Assembly: GCA_005405945.1 (NCBI GenBank)
Contig: BJHW01000001.1
Span: 62,001 to 126,000 of the forward strand
Source: Streptomyces violaceusniger
GTDB taxonomy: Bacteria; Actinomycetota; Actinomycetes; Streptomycetales; Streptomycetaceae
Direction: 5' to 3'
Length of the DNA: 64,000 bases
Position numbers and translations under genes: made by a program. Positions within the stretch are counted from its first letter, which is position 1; each line of letters opens with the position of its first letter. Below, piece after piece: positions 29,201-37,406 of this stretch. Below the pieces are notes generated by a model. That model did not search any database and was not told the DNA's origin. It saw nothing but the letters and a program-made list of their open reading frames with translations.

Positions 29201-30262
29201 CTATGCGGGCGCGGCACCGCTGAAGGCGTTGCCGACAATGTGCCGGATATCGGCTTCCGTGAAGGGCCGGGGGTTGGCATAGGGAGCGGCAAGTACTTGC
29301 TCCACAACGGTTTCCAAGCCGTCGTCCGGCATACCCAGCGCCTTGAGCGACATTTCGGCGCCGAGATCCTGCGCGAGGTGAAACAGGTGCGAGGCCGGGT
29401 CAGTGGCGCCGAGCGCGGTCTTGAGCGCGGATCGGGCCTGTGACGCCGCGGGCAGGTTGAAGGCGAGCACGTGCGGGAGCACAACGGTGTGGGTCCCGGC
29501 GTGCGGCATGTCGAAGGTACCGCCGAGGATGTGGCAGAGCTTGTGGTGCAAGGACATCGTGGTCGCACCCAGCACACTGCCGGCCAGCCAAGCCCCGTAG
29601 AGGGCTTCCGAGCGGCCGCCGATGTCGCGTGGATCGGCGTGCACACGCGGGAGCGCCCCTGCCAGGGAACGCGCCGATTCCGCTGCCATCAGCGCGGTGA
29701 TCGGAGAGCCGTCGGGCGCGTAAAGAGCCTCGGCGGCGTGCGCGAGGGCGTTCATACCGCTGGTGACCGACGACCTGGGCGGGAGCGTCACGGTCAGCTC
29801 CGGGTCGTACACCACCAGGGAGGGAAGCACCAGGGGATCCCGGCCTGTGGTCTTCCGGCCGTCGCTGGTCAGGCCCCAGATCGGCGTCATCTCCGATCCG
29901 GCGTAGGTGGTGGGCAGGGCCACGATGGGCAGCGCGGTGTCCTTCGCCACGGCTTTGGCCAGACCGATCGCCGAGCCGCCACCGATCGCCAGACAGCCGT
30001 CCGCGCCGACCTGTCTCGCTCGCGCCACGGCCCGTTCGGCGACCGCTACCGGCACGTGCATCGTGGCGTGCGGGTGCAGTTCGGCGATCCGGCCGCCCAA
30101 AGCATCCGAGAGTTCGGCGACAAGGTCCTTGTGCGTCGGCGCGGACACGACGATCAGCCGGCGCAGGCCGAGTCGGTCGATCTCCTCGGGCAGCCGGGTT
30201 CGCGCCCCCACCGCGAAGACGACACGGCCGGGACGGCTCTCATGGACGAAATCACGGCTCAT
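29201..30262 (-). CDS. Maleylacetate reductase
   Basis: 353 residues. ADGCLAIGGGSAIGLAKAVA binds NAD(P), and ALPTTYAGSEMTPIWGLTSD is the diagnostic MAR sequence of the iron-type alcohol dehydrogenase family. His residues follow in LHHKLCHILGG. The enzyme reduces maleylacetate to 3-oxoadipate, the step after hydroxyquinol ring cleavage. The dioxygenase that produces maleylacetate is immediately upstream, overlapping by 11 bases. The ATG at 30262 begins the family's first strand (VVFAVGARTRLPEE). A longer frame to 30322 is not supported. Confidence 0.93.
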   Translation of the reverse strand: MSRDFVHESRPGRVVFAVGARTRLPEEIDRLGLRRLIVVSAPTHKDLVAELSDALGGRIAELHPHATMHVPVAVAERAVARARQVGADGCLAIGGGSAIGLAKAVAKDTALPIVALPTTYAGSEMTPIWGLTSDGRKTTGRDPLVLPSLVVYDPELTVTLPPRSSVTSGMNALAHAAEALYAPDGSPITALMAAESARSLAGALPRVHADPRDIGGRSEALYGAWLAGSVLGATTMSLHHKLCHILGGTFDMPHAGTHTVVLPHVLAFNLPAASQARSALKTALGATDPASHLFHLAQDLGAEMSLKALGMPDDGLETVVEQVLAAPYANPRPFTEADIRHIVGNAFSGAAPA

Positions 30263-31139
30263 GACTGCACTCGATCCAGAACGACGTCGAATTCCAGGAG
30301 TCTGAAGGGGCGGGGACGCCATAGCGCTCGGCCCGAAGGGGATCGTCGATGGTCACGACGGGCCTGATCAACGTCTCCTTCACCCCGAACACCGTGTCGG
30401 AGTCGAGGTACGGGCTGCCCTCGACAAAGACGTGGGTGACGAGGGAGGCGTGGCCCGCGGCCTCGGCGATGACGTGGATGTGCGCGGGCCGGTTGGGATG
30501 CCGTTCGGTGGCGGTGAGCAGCTGCCCGACCGGCCCGTCGTCCGGGATCGGGTAATAGCGGGGAACGACGGTCCGGAGCCAGAACCGGCCTTCCTCATCC
30601 GTAAGGAACAGTCCTCTCAGGTTGCGTTCGGGCTGGATGCCGGGTTGCTGGACGTCGTAGAAGCCGGCTCCGTTGGCCTGCCACACGTCCACCCACGCTC
30701 CGGCCAGCGGTGTCCCGTCGGATGACCGGACCTGCCCCGCGAACACACAGGATTCACCGTTGCCGTCGAGCGAGATGTCGGCGCCCAATTCACGGCGCGG
30801 GGATTCGACCATGTGGAACGGGCCGAGCACCGTTGTGTCGGTGGCGTCCGCGGACTTCCGGTTGTTGATCGCGTCGACCAGCATCGACACCCCGAGCACG
30901 TCGGACAGCAGGACGAACTCCTGACGGGTGCTGTCGCACATGTGCCCCGTCGCCGTGAGGAAGTCGACGGCCTGTTGCCACTCCTCCTCGGTGGGCTCGA
31001 TGTCCTTGACGAACGCGTGCAGGTGCTCGACCAGGCTCGTCATGACCTGCTTCAGCCGTACGTCCGGCGTGCCGGCGAAGCTCGCGGCGACGACCTGGGC
31101 CGAGCTCTTCTCCGAAAAGCCGGTGGTCTGCCTGTTCAT
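30252..31139 (-). CDS. Hydroxyquinol 1,2-dioxygenase (intradiol)
   Basis: 295 residues. The non-haem Fe(III) ligands of intradiol dioxygenases are present: Tyr161 (GAGFYDVQQPG), Tyr196 (RYYPIPDDGPVG), His220 and His222 (RHPNRPAHIHV). The N-terminal helical domain matches catechol/hydroxyquinol dioxygenases. The adjacent maleylacetate reductase indicates hydroxyquinol as substrate, since catechol would yield muconate instead. The product is maleylacetate. The ATG at 31139 overlaps the upstream stop (ATGA). It is in the same operon as two SDRs, a SnoaL-like protein and a TIM-barrel enzyme. Confidence 0.9.
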   Translation of the reverse strand: MNRQTTGFSEKSSAQVVAASFAGTPDVRLKQVMTSLVEHLHAFVKDIEPTEEEWQQAVDFLTATGHMCDSTRQEFVLLSDVLGVSMLVDAINNRKSADATDTTVLGPFHMVESPRRELGADISLDGNGESCVFAGQVRSSDGTPLAGAWVDVWQANGAGFYDVQQPGIQPERNLRGLFLTDEEGRFWLRTVVPRYYPIPDDGPVGQLLTATERHPNRPAHIHVIAEAAGHASLVTHVFVEGSPYLDSDTVFGVKETLIRPVVTIDDPLRAERYGVPAPSDSWNSTSFWIECSHEP

Positions 31140-31978
31140 CGGGCCTCCGCAAGAGTCGTGGCCCAAGGCGGCGCGGTGACACCGGCGCGGTCGAGCACCG
31201 TGACGCCCGATTCGAAGGCCAGCCGGGCCGCCTGCGTGGCGGGCTGTGCGTCGAGATCGTCGGAGAAGACCTCCACGGAAGCCGGCGCGGAGACACCGTG
31301 CTCCCGCAGCGCCCGGAGCACACCGAGTGTGTCCCCCGCGCCCTGGCCGGGGAGCAGCCGCCGATGCCGGGCCTCCTCGGTCATGTCGGGGCCGGGTTCG
31401 GCGAGTACGTCGCACATTTGCAGGGTGATGATCGCGGAGGCCGGGACATCGGTGAGGTCCCGTGGCCGGGCACCGGAACGGAACCAGTGCCAGAGGTCGA
31501 GCGTGATGCCGCCGTTGGGCCGGCCGGCGTCGGCGACCACCTGCCATGCCTCGCCGATCGTGCGCACGTGACTGTAGGGCAGGAACTCGAAGCCGATGAG
31601 GAGGCCGTGCTCGGCCGCGCGGTCGCACAGTGCCGCGAAGGGTGCCACGAGATCCGGCAACGAGTGCGTGAAGAACATCGGGACGTTGATGTGGCGGGCG
31701 CCGATCCGGTCGGCGAAGGTAAACATGGCGGCCTCGGCGGGATCCTCGCCCTGTGCCCAGTCCCAGAGGTGTTCCAGTTCGAGGACCCGGATGCCGTGCT
31801 GGTCGAGAAGGTCGCGGATCTGCCCATCGGGCATCTCGGCGCCGAGGTAGTCGCTCAGCCGCAGACCGATGCCGTCGAATCCGGCCTCGGCCGCCGCCTC
31901 GACCCGGGTCGTGAGGTCGGCGTGGCGCAGGGTGTTTGCACTACAGGTAAGGGATTGCTTGGTCATGTCGATGCTCAC
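31136..31978 (-). CDS. Xylose-isomerase-like TIM-barrel enzyme
   Basis: 280 residues. Barrel strands are seen as TRVEAAAEAGFDGIGLRLSD, VRVLELEHLWDW and LLIGFEFLPYSHVRTIGEAW. Acidic metal-ligand candidates are in GFEF, TLDLWHW and SVEVFSDD. The family includes sugar-phosphate isomerases, IolE-type dehydratases and 3-dehydroshikimate dehydratases. In this operon a ring dehydration or isomerisation leading to the aromatic intermediate is plausible, but the substrate is not identifiable. The GTG at 31978 overlaps the SnoaL-like stop (GTGA). Confidence 0.75.
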   Translation of the reverse strand: MSIDMTKQSLTCSANTLRHADLTTRVEAAAEAGFDGIGLRLSDYLGAEMPDGQIRDLLDQHGIRVLELEHLWDWAQGEDPAEAAMFTFADRIGARHINVPMFFTHSLPDLVAPFAALCDRAAEHGLLIGFEFLPYSHVRTIGEAWQVVADAGRPNGGITLDLWHWFRSGARPRDLTDVPASAIITLQMCDVLAEPGPDMTEEARHRRLLPGQGAGDTLGVLRALREHGVSAPASVEVFSDDLDAQPATQAARLAFESGVTVLDRAGVTAPPWATTLAEAR

Positions 31979-32598
31979 TGTTCGGTGGGGTCCCCCGGGG
32001 TGGCTGAGCCCGCGAGCCACTTTGAGCCCTCGTCGTAGAGGCGCCGTACCGCTTCCCCGGTCAGGCCCGGCAGCCCTGTCTTGACCCTGAATCCGGCCTT
32101 GGTCTGGAGGTAGCCCAAGTGCCGGTACCCCGTGGGGAATCGGTCGAGCAGCACAGGGTCGAGCTCCAGCCGTGCGGCCGGGTCGACCGGGTCCAGCCGG
32201 TCCTTCTCGTAGATCGGCTGCCTGCGCACGATCTTCCACTGGCCGTCGTGGCGGGCGCAGAAGTCGTAGAAGCGGCCGGTGCAGACCACGTCGACCTCCA
32301 CGCCGTCGACGCTCGCACGTTGGCTGATCGTCATCTTCGTCTGGGCGATGGCGCGGTCGCCGTTGATGTCGGCGGTATGTCCGCCCAAGAAGTGCAGGAT
32401 GCTCACACCCCGGTCGAATCCCTCCTTGCTCACCGAGATGAAGTCGGCGGCCGGCCCCTGGAACCAGGTGGCGCTCATCCATCCGTCGGTCGGGTGCCAC
32501 ACAGTGGCGAAGCGCTCCCAGTCCGCGGCATCGCGCCACACGGCCCAGTTCTCGACCAACTCGCGAAGTGCCAGCCTGTCATCGAGGCTTGTCGACAC
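31975..32598 (-). CDS. SnoaL-like (NTF2-fold) protein
   Basis: 207 residues. ALRELVENWAVWRDAADWER, then ATVWHPTDGWMSATWF and VVCTGRFYDFCARHDGQWKI follow the SnoaL-like polyketide-cyclase/dehydratase pattern. A C-terminal extension (about 60 residues) is longer than usual. The GTG at 32598 has AGGAGG eight bases upstream. A dehydratase or isomerase role on the ring substrate is an inference from the operon. Confidence 0.75.
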   Translation of the reverse strand: MSTSLDDRLALRELVENWAVWRDAADWERFATVWHPTDGWMSATWFQGPAADFISVSKEGFDRGVSILHFLGGHTADINGDRAIAQTKMTISQRASVDGVEVDVVCTGRFYDFCARHDGQWKIVRRQPIYEKDRLDPVDPAARLELDPVLLDRFPTGYRHLGYLQTKAGFRVKTGLPGLTGEAVRRLYDEGSKWLAGSATPGDPTEQ

Positions 32599-32641
32599 GT
32601 TCAGAACCTCCTGGTGTTGTTGACGGGATCGTCGTTGTCGT

Positions 32642-33394
32642 TCATTGGACGGCCGGCGCCAGTTGGGTTCCGGCGGCCACGTGAAGTACCTCGCCGGTGA
32701 TGTTCCGGGCGCGATCTGATACGAGGAACGCCACGGCGTTGGCGACGTCGACCGGCTCCACCAGTCGGCCCAGCGGCGAGGCTTCGGCGAACCTGCCGAC
32801 GTAGGAATCGAGGAACGCCGCCTCGGCCTTCTGGGCGTTGAACGCGGTGTGCAAGAAGCTAGGCGCGACGACGTTGACGGTGACCCCGAGCGGACCGAGT
32901 TCGCGGCACGCCGTCCGGGTCAGGCCGACGAGGCCCGCCTTCGACGCGGAGTAGGCAGGAGTCCAGCCCCCGCCGAGCCACACACGCGAGCCGATGGAGA
33001 CCACCCGCCCGCCGCCTTGGCGCCGCCACATGGGGACACAGTGCTTGATCATCAGCGCCGGCCCGGTCAGGTTGACGTCGAGCGTCGCCTGCCAGGTGCC
33101 CAGCTCCATGCCCTCCAGCGAATGAGCCGGCTCGATGCCGGCGTTGTTGACCAGCGCGTCCACCCGGCCCCAGGTCGTGTCCACCCGCTCGACCGCGGCC
33201 CGGACGGATTCCTCGTCGGACACGTCCGCCTCGACGCCGATGGCCTCGCCGGTGCGGGCAAGCCGGTCAGCGGCGTCCGCCGCCCCGCGGCGGTCGAACA
33301 GCGCGACCCGGAATCCGTCGTCGAGCAGGGTGGTGGCGATGGCGACACCGAGAGCGCCTGCTCCGCCTGTCACGATCGCGACGGGGGCGCTCAC
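32642..33394 (-). CDS. Short-chain dehydrogenase/reductase
   Basis: 250 residues. TGGAGALGVA binds the cofactor and NNAG is present. The catalytic Ser (VSIGSRVW), Tyr and Lys (YSASK) are intact. The GTG at 33394 overlaps the stop of the MFS-hydrolase gene (GTGA). An extended frame to 33466 is less likely. A second SDR lies at the end of the operon, so the pathway seems to contain at least two alcohol/ketone steps. Confidence 0.9.
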   Translation of the reverse strand: MSAPVAIVTGGAGALGVAIATTLLDDGFRVALFDRRGAADAADRLARTGEAIGVEADVSDEESVRAAVERVDTTWGRVDALVNNAGIEPAHSLEGMELGTWQATLDVNLTGPALMIKHCVPMWRRQGGGRVVSIGSRVWLGGGWTPAYSASKAGLVGLTRTACRELGPLGVTVNVVAPSFLHTAFNAQKAEAAFLDSYVGRFAEASPLGRLVEPVDVANAVAFLVSDRARNITGEVLHVAAGTQLAPAVQ

Positions 33395-35481
33395 GAGGCA
33401 CGCTCCGGATATGGGTACTGCCTCGTTGTTCGCCGGCGTTCGGATTCGAACTCGGCGATCGTGCACACCAGCGCCTCCGGCATGGACAGCATCGGAGAAT
33501 GGCCCGACTCGAGCTCAGTCGACGAGTTGACCCGGGCAGCCATCATCCGCTGGACCTCCGGCGTGCATGCCCGGTCCAGGGTGCACACGACGAAGTGCGA
33601 GGGCACTGAGCGCCACGCGGCGTTCGAGACGATCGCCACCCGCGCGCCAGCGTGCTCCGGTGTGAGACGCCCGGCGGCGTTCGTCGCCTCGTCCGGCGTG
33701 CAGTCGTGGTAAAACGCGTTCCGCGCGACTTCCGGATCGATGACCAGGTAGTCGCCGACCTGGCGGATGTCGTCCTTACCCGCCTGCGATCCCGCCTTGG
33801 CGTCGTTGACCGACGCGACCGACTCCCCGGGCTCGAGGCAGAATGCACTGACGAACACCATGGCGCGTACGTTGAGTGCGCCGCCGACCTCTCCCAGCAG
33901 GGCTCCGGAGTAGGAGTGCCCTACGAGAACGACGTCACCGGGGATGTCGGCGAGGACTTGGACGAGGTGGTCGCAGTGTCCCCGGAACGTGAGGTCGCCA
34001 GGAGCGCGGTCTTTGCCGGGCAATGTGACCCGCACGCATGGGTAGCCGTCCACTTCGAGCAGCGCCGCGACCCGTTCCCAGGCCCAGCCGCCGTGCCACA
34101 TCCCGTGCAGAAGGACGATGGTCGGCAGGGCCTCGCAGGCCCTCTCCTGTTTCGGCACCAGGATCTCCCTCGTCCGCGAAGTCATCGGTTGGTGGGCAGG
34201 ACTGGAGGAGGACGGGAGATCGGCACTGCCCACCGGATCAGTGTCCCGGGTGCGCAGGCCGTAGGTCAGCCCGATGCTGATGACATAGAGGCCGGCGATG
34301 ACCCAGAGCGTTGCGGCGATTCCGATCGGCGCCACGAGCCCGGCTACCACAGGTCCCATGAACTGGCTCACCCCCGCGCCCAGGTTCAGGATCGCGAGGG
34401 CGCTGCCGACGCGGTGCGGAGCCAATGCGGGCATGACCGCGTTCAGCGGAACAAAACCGGCGAGCGCGGCTCCGTAGACGATGCCGACCACGAGAATTGC
34501 CCAGAAGTTCGGGCCGAGCAGTTTCGGCACGTAGTAGAAGGCGGGCGTGCTTACTGCGCAGAGTAGTCCGCCGAACCACGCCACTGTCCGGATACGGCCG
34601 ATCTTGTCGGAGACATACCCGAGCACTACGTTTGCGACGATGTTGCTCAGTGTCAGCGTCCCCCACACCGTTTGCCATTCGGGGGTGGACAGCCCGACAT
34701 CATGGATCATGAAGGTGCTCAGGAATACGACGAACGCGTAGAAGCCCAAGGTGTTGATCACCCGGACGATGCCGCCGGTACCCACCTTCGGCCGTTCGAC
34801 GACGATGGTGAACGCACCGAGAACCGAGCGCATGCTGGTCGCAAGGTCGGTCGGTTGCTGCCTGCGAGCCTTGACCAGGACAAACATCATGGTTCCGCCC
34901 ACCACGATGAAGACCAGCGATGAGGCCAGCGTCGCGAACTCGCCGAAGAGCGGGATGACGGCGCCCGCGTAGTAGGAGCTGATCACCCCGAGGCCGAGCA
35001 CGAAGAAGGCCCAGTACCAGCCCATGGCCTTGCCCATCACCGCCTCGGGGGTGTCCAGGGCCACCCAGACGAGGAACCCGTACGAGAACAGCGGATAGCC
35101 CAGGCCGCGGATGCCGAAACTGACCAGCATGAACGTGAAATCGCCCTGGGCCAGCGCGACCAGGAACGCGATCTCGAGGACGACCCAGATCCCGAACCCG
35201 GCGAGCATCACCCGCCGGGGGCCGAACGCTTCGGCGAGCGCACCCGAAAGCCACGCCGCGACCGCGACGACGAACCCGTAAACGCCCCACAACAGGGATG
35301 CCTGGCCCGAGCCGAACCCGTGCTCGTCGAGGTACGGGGACAGGAAGCCGGACTCGATCCCGTCACCGATCATGAAAACGGTGAGCGCCACGAACCCCCA
35401 GCGGAGGTTCGGGACGATGCCGTGGCGTGTCCAGAAGGTGGTCGTTTCGGGGGAGGCGGAGGCTGCCGGTGATGAAATCAT
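33391..35481 (-). CDS. MFS transporter fused to an alpha/beta hydrolase
   Basis: One open frame of 696 residues. Residues 25-410 are a 12-helix MFS transporter (GALAEAFGPRRVML, GYVSDKIGRIRTVAWFGG, HRVGSALAILNLGAGVSQ) of the RbtT/DalT/CsbX type. After a 40-residue Ser/Pro linker, residues 453-696 form an EstC-like alpha/beta hydrolase: LLHGMWHGGW (oxyanion loop), Ser523 in GHSYSG and a late His in SGHSPML. An internal ATG at 34185 has no evident ribosome binding site, which supports a true fusion. A lost stop through a base error cannot be excluded. It is first in the operon, after GGGGGG and an ATG at 35481. Confidence 0.75.
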   Translation of the reverse strand: MISSPAASASPETTTFWTRHGIVPNLRWGFVALTVFMIGDGIESGFLSPYLDEHGFGSGQASLLWGVYGFVVAVAAWLSGALAEAFGPRRVMLAGFGIWVVLEIAFLVALAQGDFTFMLVSFGIRGLGYPLFSYGFLVWVALDTPEAVMGKAMGWYWAFFVLGLGVISSYYAGAVIPLFGEFATLASSLVFIVVGGTMMFVLVKARRQQPTDLATSMRSVLGAFTIVVERPKVGTGGIVRVINTLGFYAFVVFLSTFMIHDVGLSTPEWQTVWGTLTLSNIVANVVLGYVSDKIGRIRTVAWFGGLLCAVSTPAFYYVPKLLGPNFWAILVVGIVYGAALAGFVPLNAVMPALAPHRVGSALAILNLGAGVSQFMGPVVAGLVAPIGIAATLWVIAGLYVISIGLTYGLRTRDTDPVGSADLPSSSSPAHQPMTSRTREILVPKQERACEALPTIVLLHGMWHGGWAWERVAALLEVDGYPCVRVTLPGKDRAPGDLTFRGHCDHLVQVLADIPGDVVLVGHSYSGALLGEVGGALNVRAMVFVSAFCLEPGESVASVNDAKAGSQAGKDDIRQVGDYLVIDPEVARNAFYHDCTPDEATNAAGRLTPEHAGARVAIVSNAAWRSVPSHFVVCTLDRACTPEVQRMMAARVNSSTELESGHSPMLSMPEALVCTIAEFESERRRTTRQYPYPERAS

Positions 35482-35726
35482 CGGCACCCCCCGGCTTGCT
35501 TCCACCCAGTGGCAATACCATTCCGGATGACTGCACCCCGGTCCGGCGCCCAGTACCCGGCCGCCCCCCGTGGGGCCAGTCCGTCTTCGCGGCTCGTCAA
35601 CACCCTCAGAACCTCCTTGTTCTCTACCGGCCTCCCGACACGAGGTTTCACCCTCGGCGACCGGACAAGGTTGCAAGCTCCCGCAATGCAGCGATAGTGC
35701 GGCCGTAGCCTGGCCGCACACCAGGT

Positions 35727-35751
35727 TTCATTGCCATTGAGTGGCAATGAA
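35727..35751. promoter_or_regulatory. Candidate IclR operator, 10-base inverted repeat
   Basis: TTCATTGCCA and its exact complement TGGCAATGAA are separated by TTGAG, in the divergent region between the MFS-hydrolase operon and the IclR gene. A half-site, TGGCAAT, recurs at 35510-35516 just upstream of the operon start. The site is a good candidate for binding by the adjacent IclR regulator. Confidence 0.6.
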
Positions 35752-35778
35752 CTTTAAGCTCGTAGGCAGTGCGGTCCA

Positions 35779-36579
35779 ATGGCGGGCCAGAGGCAGCCGG
35801 ACGAAAGTGAGAATGTGGCCGGACGAACGAAAGTCCCAGGTCAGACCGTCTCCCGACGGTTGCTCGCCGTCCTTGACTGCTTTGACGTGGCTCATCCCGC
35901 GCTGTCGCTCACCGAGGTGGCCACACGAAGCGGTCTACCTGTCTCGACCGCCCGTCGGCTCATCGGCGAACTCTGCAAATGGGGCGGGCTGGAGCGCCTC
36001 GACGACGGCCGCTATCGCATCGGGATCCGGCTGTGGACGATCGGCACTCTCGCTCCGCAGCAGCGCGGGCTCCGTGAGGCGGCCCTCCCCTACATGCACG
36101 ATCTGTTTCAGGCGACCCAGGAGAACATCCAGCTGACGGTCCTGGACGGCCACGAAGCCCTCTGCATTGAGAAGATCTCCAGCGACAAGGCCGTTCCCAC
36201 GCAGACCCGCATCGGTGGTCGGCTCCCCCTGCACGCGACCGGGGTCGGGAAGGCTCTCTTGGCCTTCTCAGCGAGGGAGTTGTTCGATGCCGTCACCGAG
36301 GCGGGCCTGGCCCGAATGACCCCACACACCATCATCCAGCCCGGCCGGCTTGCGGCGGCACTGGCCGAGGTGCGCAAGTCAGGAGTGGCCTACTCCTGCG
36401 AAGAGATGACCTTGGGAGCCGTGTCCGTCGCGGCCCCGATCCTCAGCTTGGATGGCGGAGTACGCGCCGCACTCGGCATCGTGGCGCACTCCCGGGCTGC
36501 CGCCGACCGGGCGACCCTGGACCGGCTTGCCCCCGCCGTGCGGACTGCGGCGCTCGGTGTCGCTCGTTCGAGCAACTGA
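35779..36579 (+). CDS. IclR-family regulator of the hydroxyquinol operon
   Basis: 266 residues. The winged helix (QTVSRRLLAVLDCFDVAHPA, then TARRLIGELCKWGGLERLDD) is followed by the effector domain with GGRLPLHATGVGKALLAFSA, the standard IclR signature. It is divergent from the catabolic operon, with a 297-base intergenic region that contains a perfect inverted repeat. IclR proteins of aromatic operons (PcaR, PobR, CatR) often respond to pathway intermediates. The start at 35779 lacks a good ribosome binding site. Confidence 0.85.
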   Translation: MAGQRQPDESENVAGRTKVPGQTVSRRLLAVLDCFDVAHPALSLTEVATRSGLPVSTARRLIGELCKWGGLERLDDGRYRIGIRLWTIGTLAPQQRGLREAALPYMHDLFQATQENIQLTVLDGHEALCIEKISSDKAVPTQTRIGGRLPLHATGVGKALLAFSARELFDAVTEAGLARMTPHTIIQPGRLAAALAEVRKSGVAYSCEEMTLGAVSVAAPILSLDGGVRAALGIVAHSRAAADRATLDRLAPAVRTAALGVARSSN

Positions 36580-36679
36580 GCCGGGACGGACGGCGCATCA
36601 GTCGACAACGACGATGCACGCAAGGGCGCACGAAGTGGCTTGCGACGTCCATGCCGTCGTCGACAACCGCAGTCCCTTT

Positions 36680-36699
36680 TCTTGAGCGTACGATCCAGA
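36680..36699. promoter_or_regulatory. Candidate TetR operator, site 1
   Basis: TCTTGAGC-GTAC-GATCCAGA, an imperfect palindrome with four-base spacer, 17 bases before the TetR start. The right half-site is identical to that of site 2, which lies downstream of the TetR gene. It probably mediates autoregulation. Confidence 0.55.
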
Positions 36700-36716
36700 T
36701 AGGTTACGGTGGGGTC

Positions 36717-37295
36717 ATGGCAAGGACCCGGGAGTTCGACACCGAGGCGGCGGTGAGCCGCGCGATGGAGCTGTTCTGGACGCGCGGCTACGAGGCCACC
36801 TCGGTGCGCGACCTGACCGGGCACCTGGGGATCGGGCAGGGGTCCTTGTATGCCGCGTTCGGCGACAAGGACGGCCTGTACCGGGCGGCGCTGGAGCACT
36901 ACCGCACCACCCTCGCGGCGGCCGCCCTGCGCAGCCTGGAGGAGGGGGCGGACGCCCGGTCGGCGATCCGCACGATGCTGGTCGAGCGGGTCCGGATCGC
37001 CGCGGAGGACAACGGCCGGGGTTGCCTGGTGGTCAATGCCGCCTGCGAGCGCCTGCCGAAGGATGCAGGGACCCGGCGCACCGTGCGCGACATGCAGGAC
37101 GCCAGCCGGGACGCGCTCGCCGAAGTGCTGCGGGTCGCGGCGGAGCGCGGCGAGATCGCGAAGCGGCACGACCCGTACACCCTCGCCGCTTTCCTCGTCA
37201 CCTTCCTCAACGGACTGCTGGTCTCCGCGAAGATCACGCCGGACGTCCGCGCCCTCGAACCCCTTGTGGAGGTCGCGCTGGCCGCCCTCGACTGA
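36717..37295 (+). CDS. TetR-family regulator
   Basis: 192 residues. RAMELFWTRGYEATSVRDLT, then GIGQGSLYAAFGDKDGLYRA is the TetR helix-turn-helix. The ligand domain (NGRGCLVVNAACE) resembles the AcrR/YxaF-type C-terminal domain. The ATG at 36717 was chosen because the helix-turn-helix begins ten residues later, as usual. It is in the same direction as the two genes downstream and flanked by matching operator candidates on both sides. Confidence 0.88.
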   Translation: MARTREFDTEAAVSRAMELFWTRGYEATSVRDLTGHLGIGQGSLYAAFGDKDGLYRAALEHYRTTLAAAALRSLEEGADARSAIRTMLVERVRIAAEDNGRGCLVVNAACERLPKDAGTRRTVRDMQDASRDALAEVLRVAAERGEIAKRHDPYTLAAFLVTFLNGLLVSAKITPDVRALEPLVEVALAALD

Positions 37296-37312
37296 CTTTT
37301 TCATGCCCGGAA

Positions 37313-37332
37313 TCTGTATCAGACGATCCAGA
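37313..37332. promoter_or_regulatory. Candidate TetR operator, site 2
   Basis: TCTGTATC-AGAC-GATCCAGA, seven of eight symmetric pairs, between the TetR stop and the unknown gene at 37407. It shares GATCCAGA and the four-base spacer with site 1. It suggests that the two downstream genes are controlled by the TetR protein. Confidence 0.6.
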
Positions 37333-37406
37333 AAAACCGCCGGAGGCCGCTCGGACACGGGATCCGGCGACCCCGCCCCGCTTCAATCGAAGACTTCGGA
37401 GGACCC

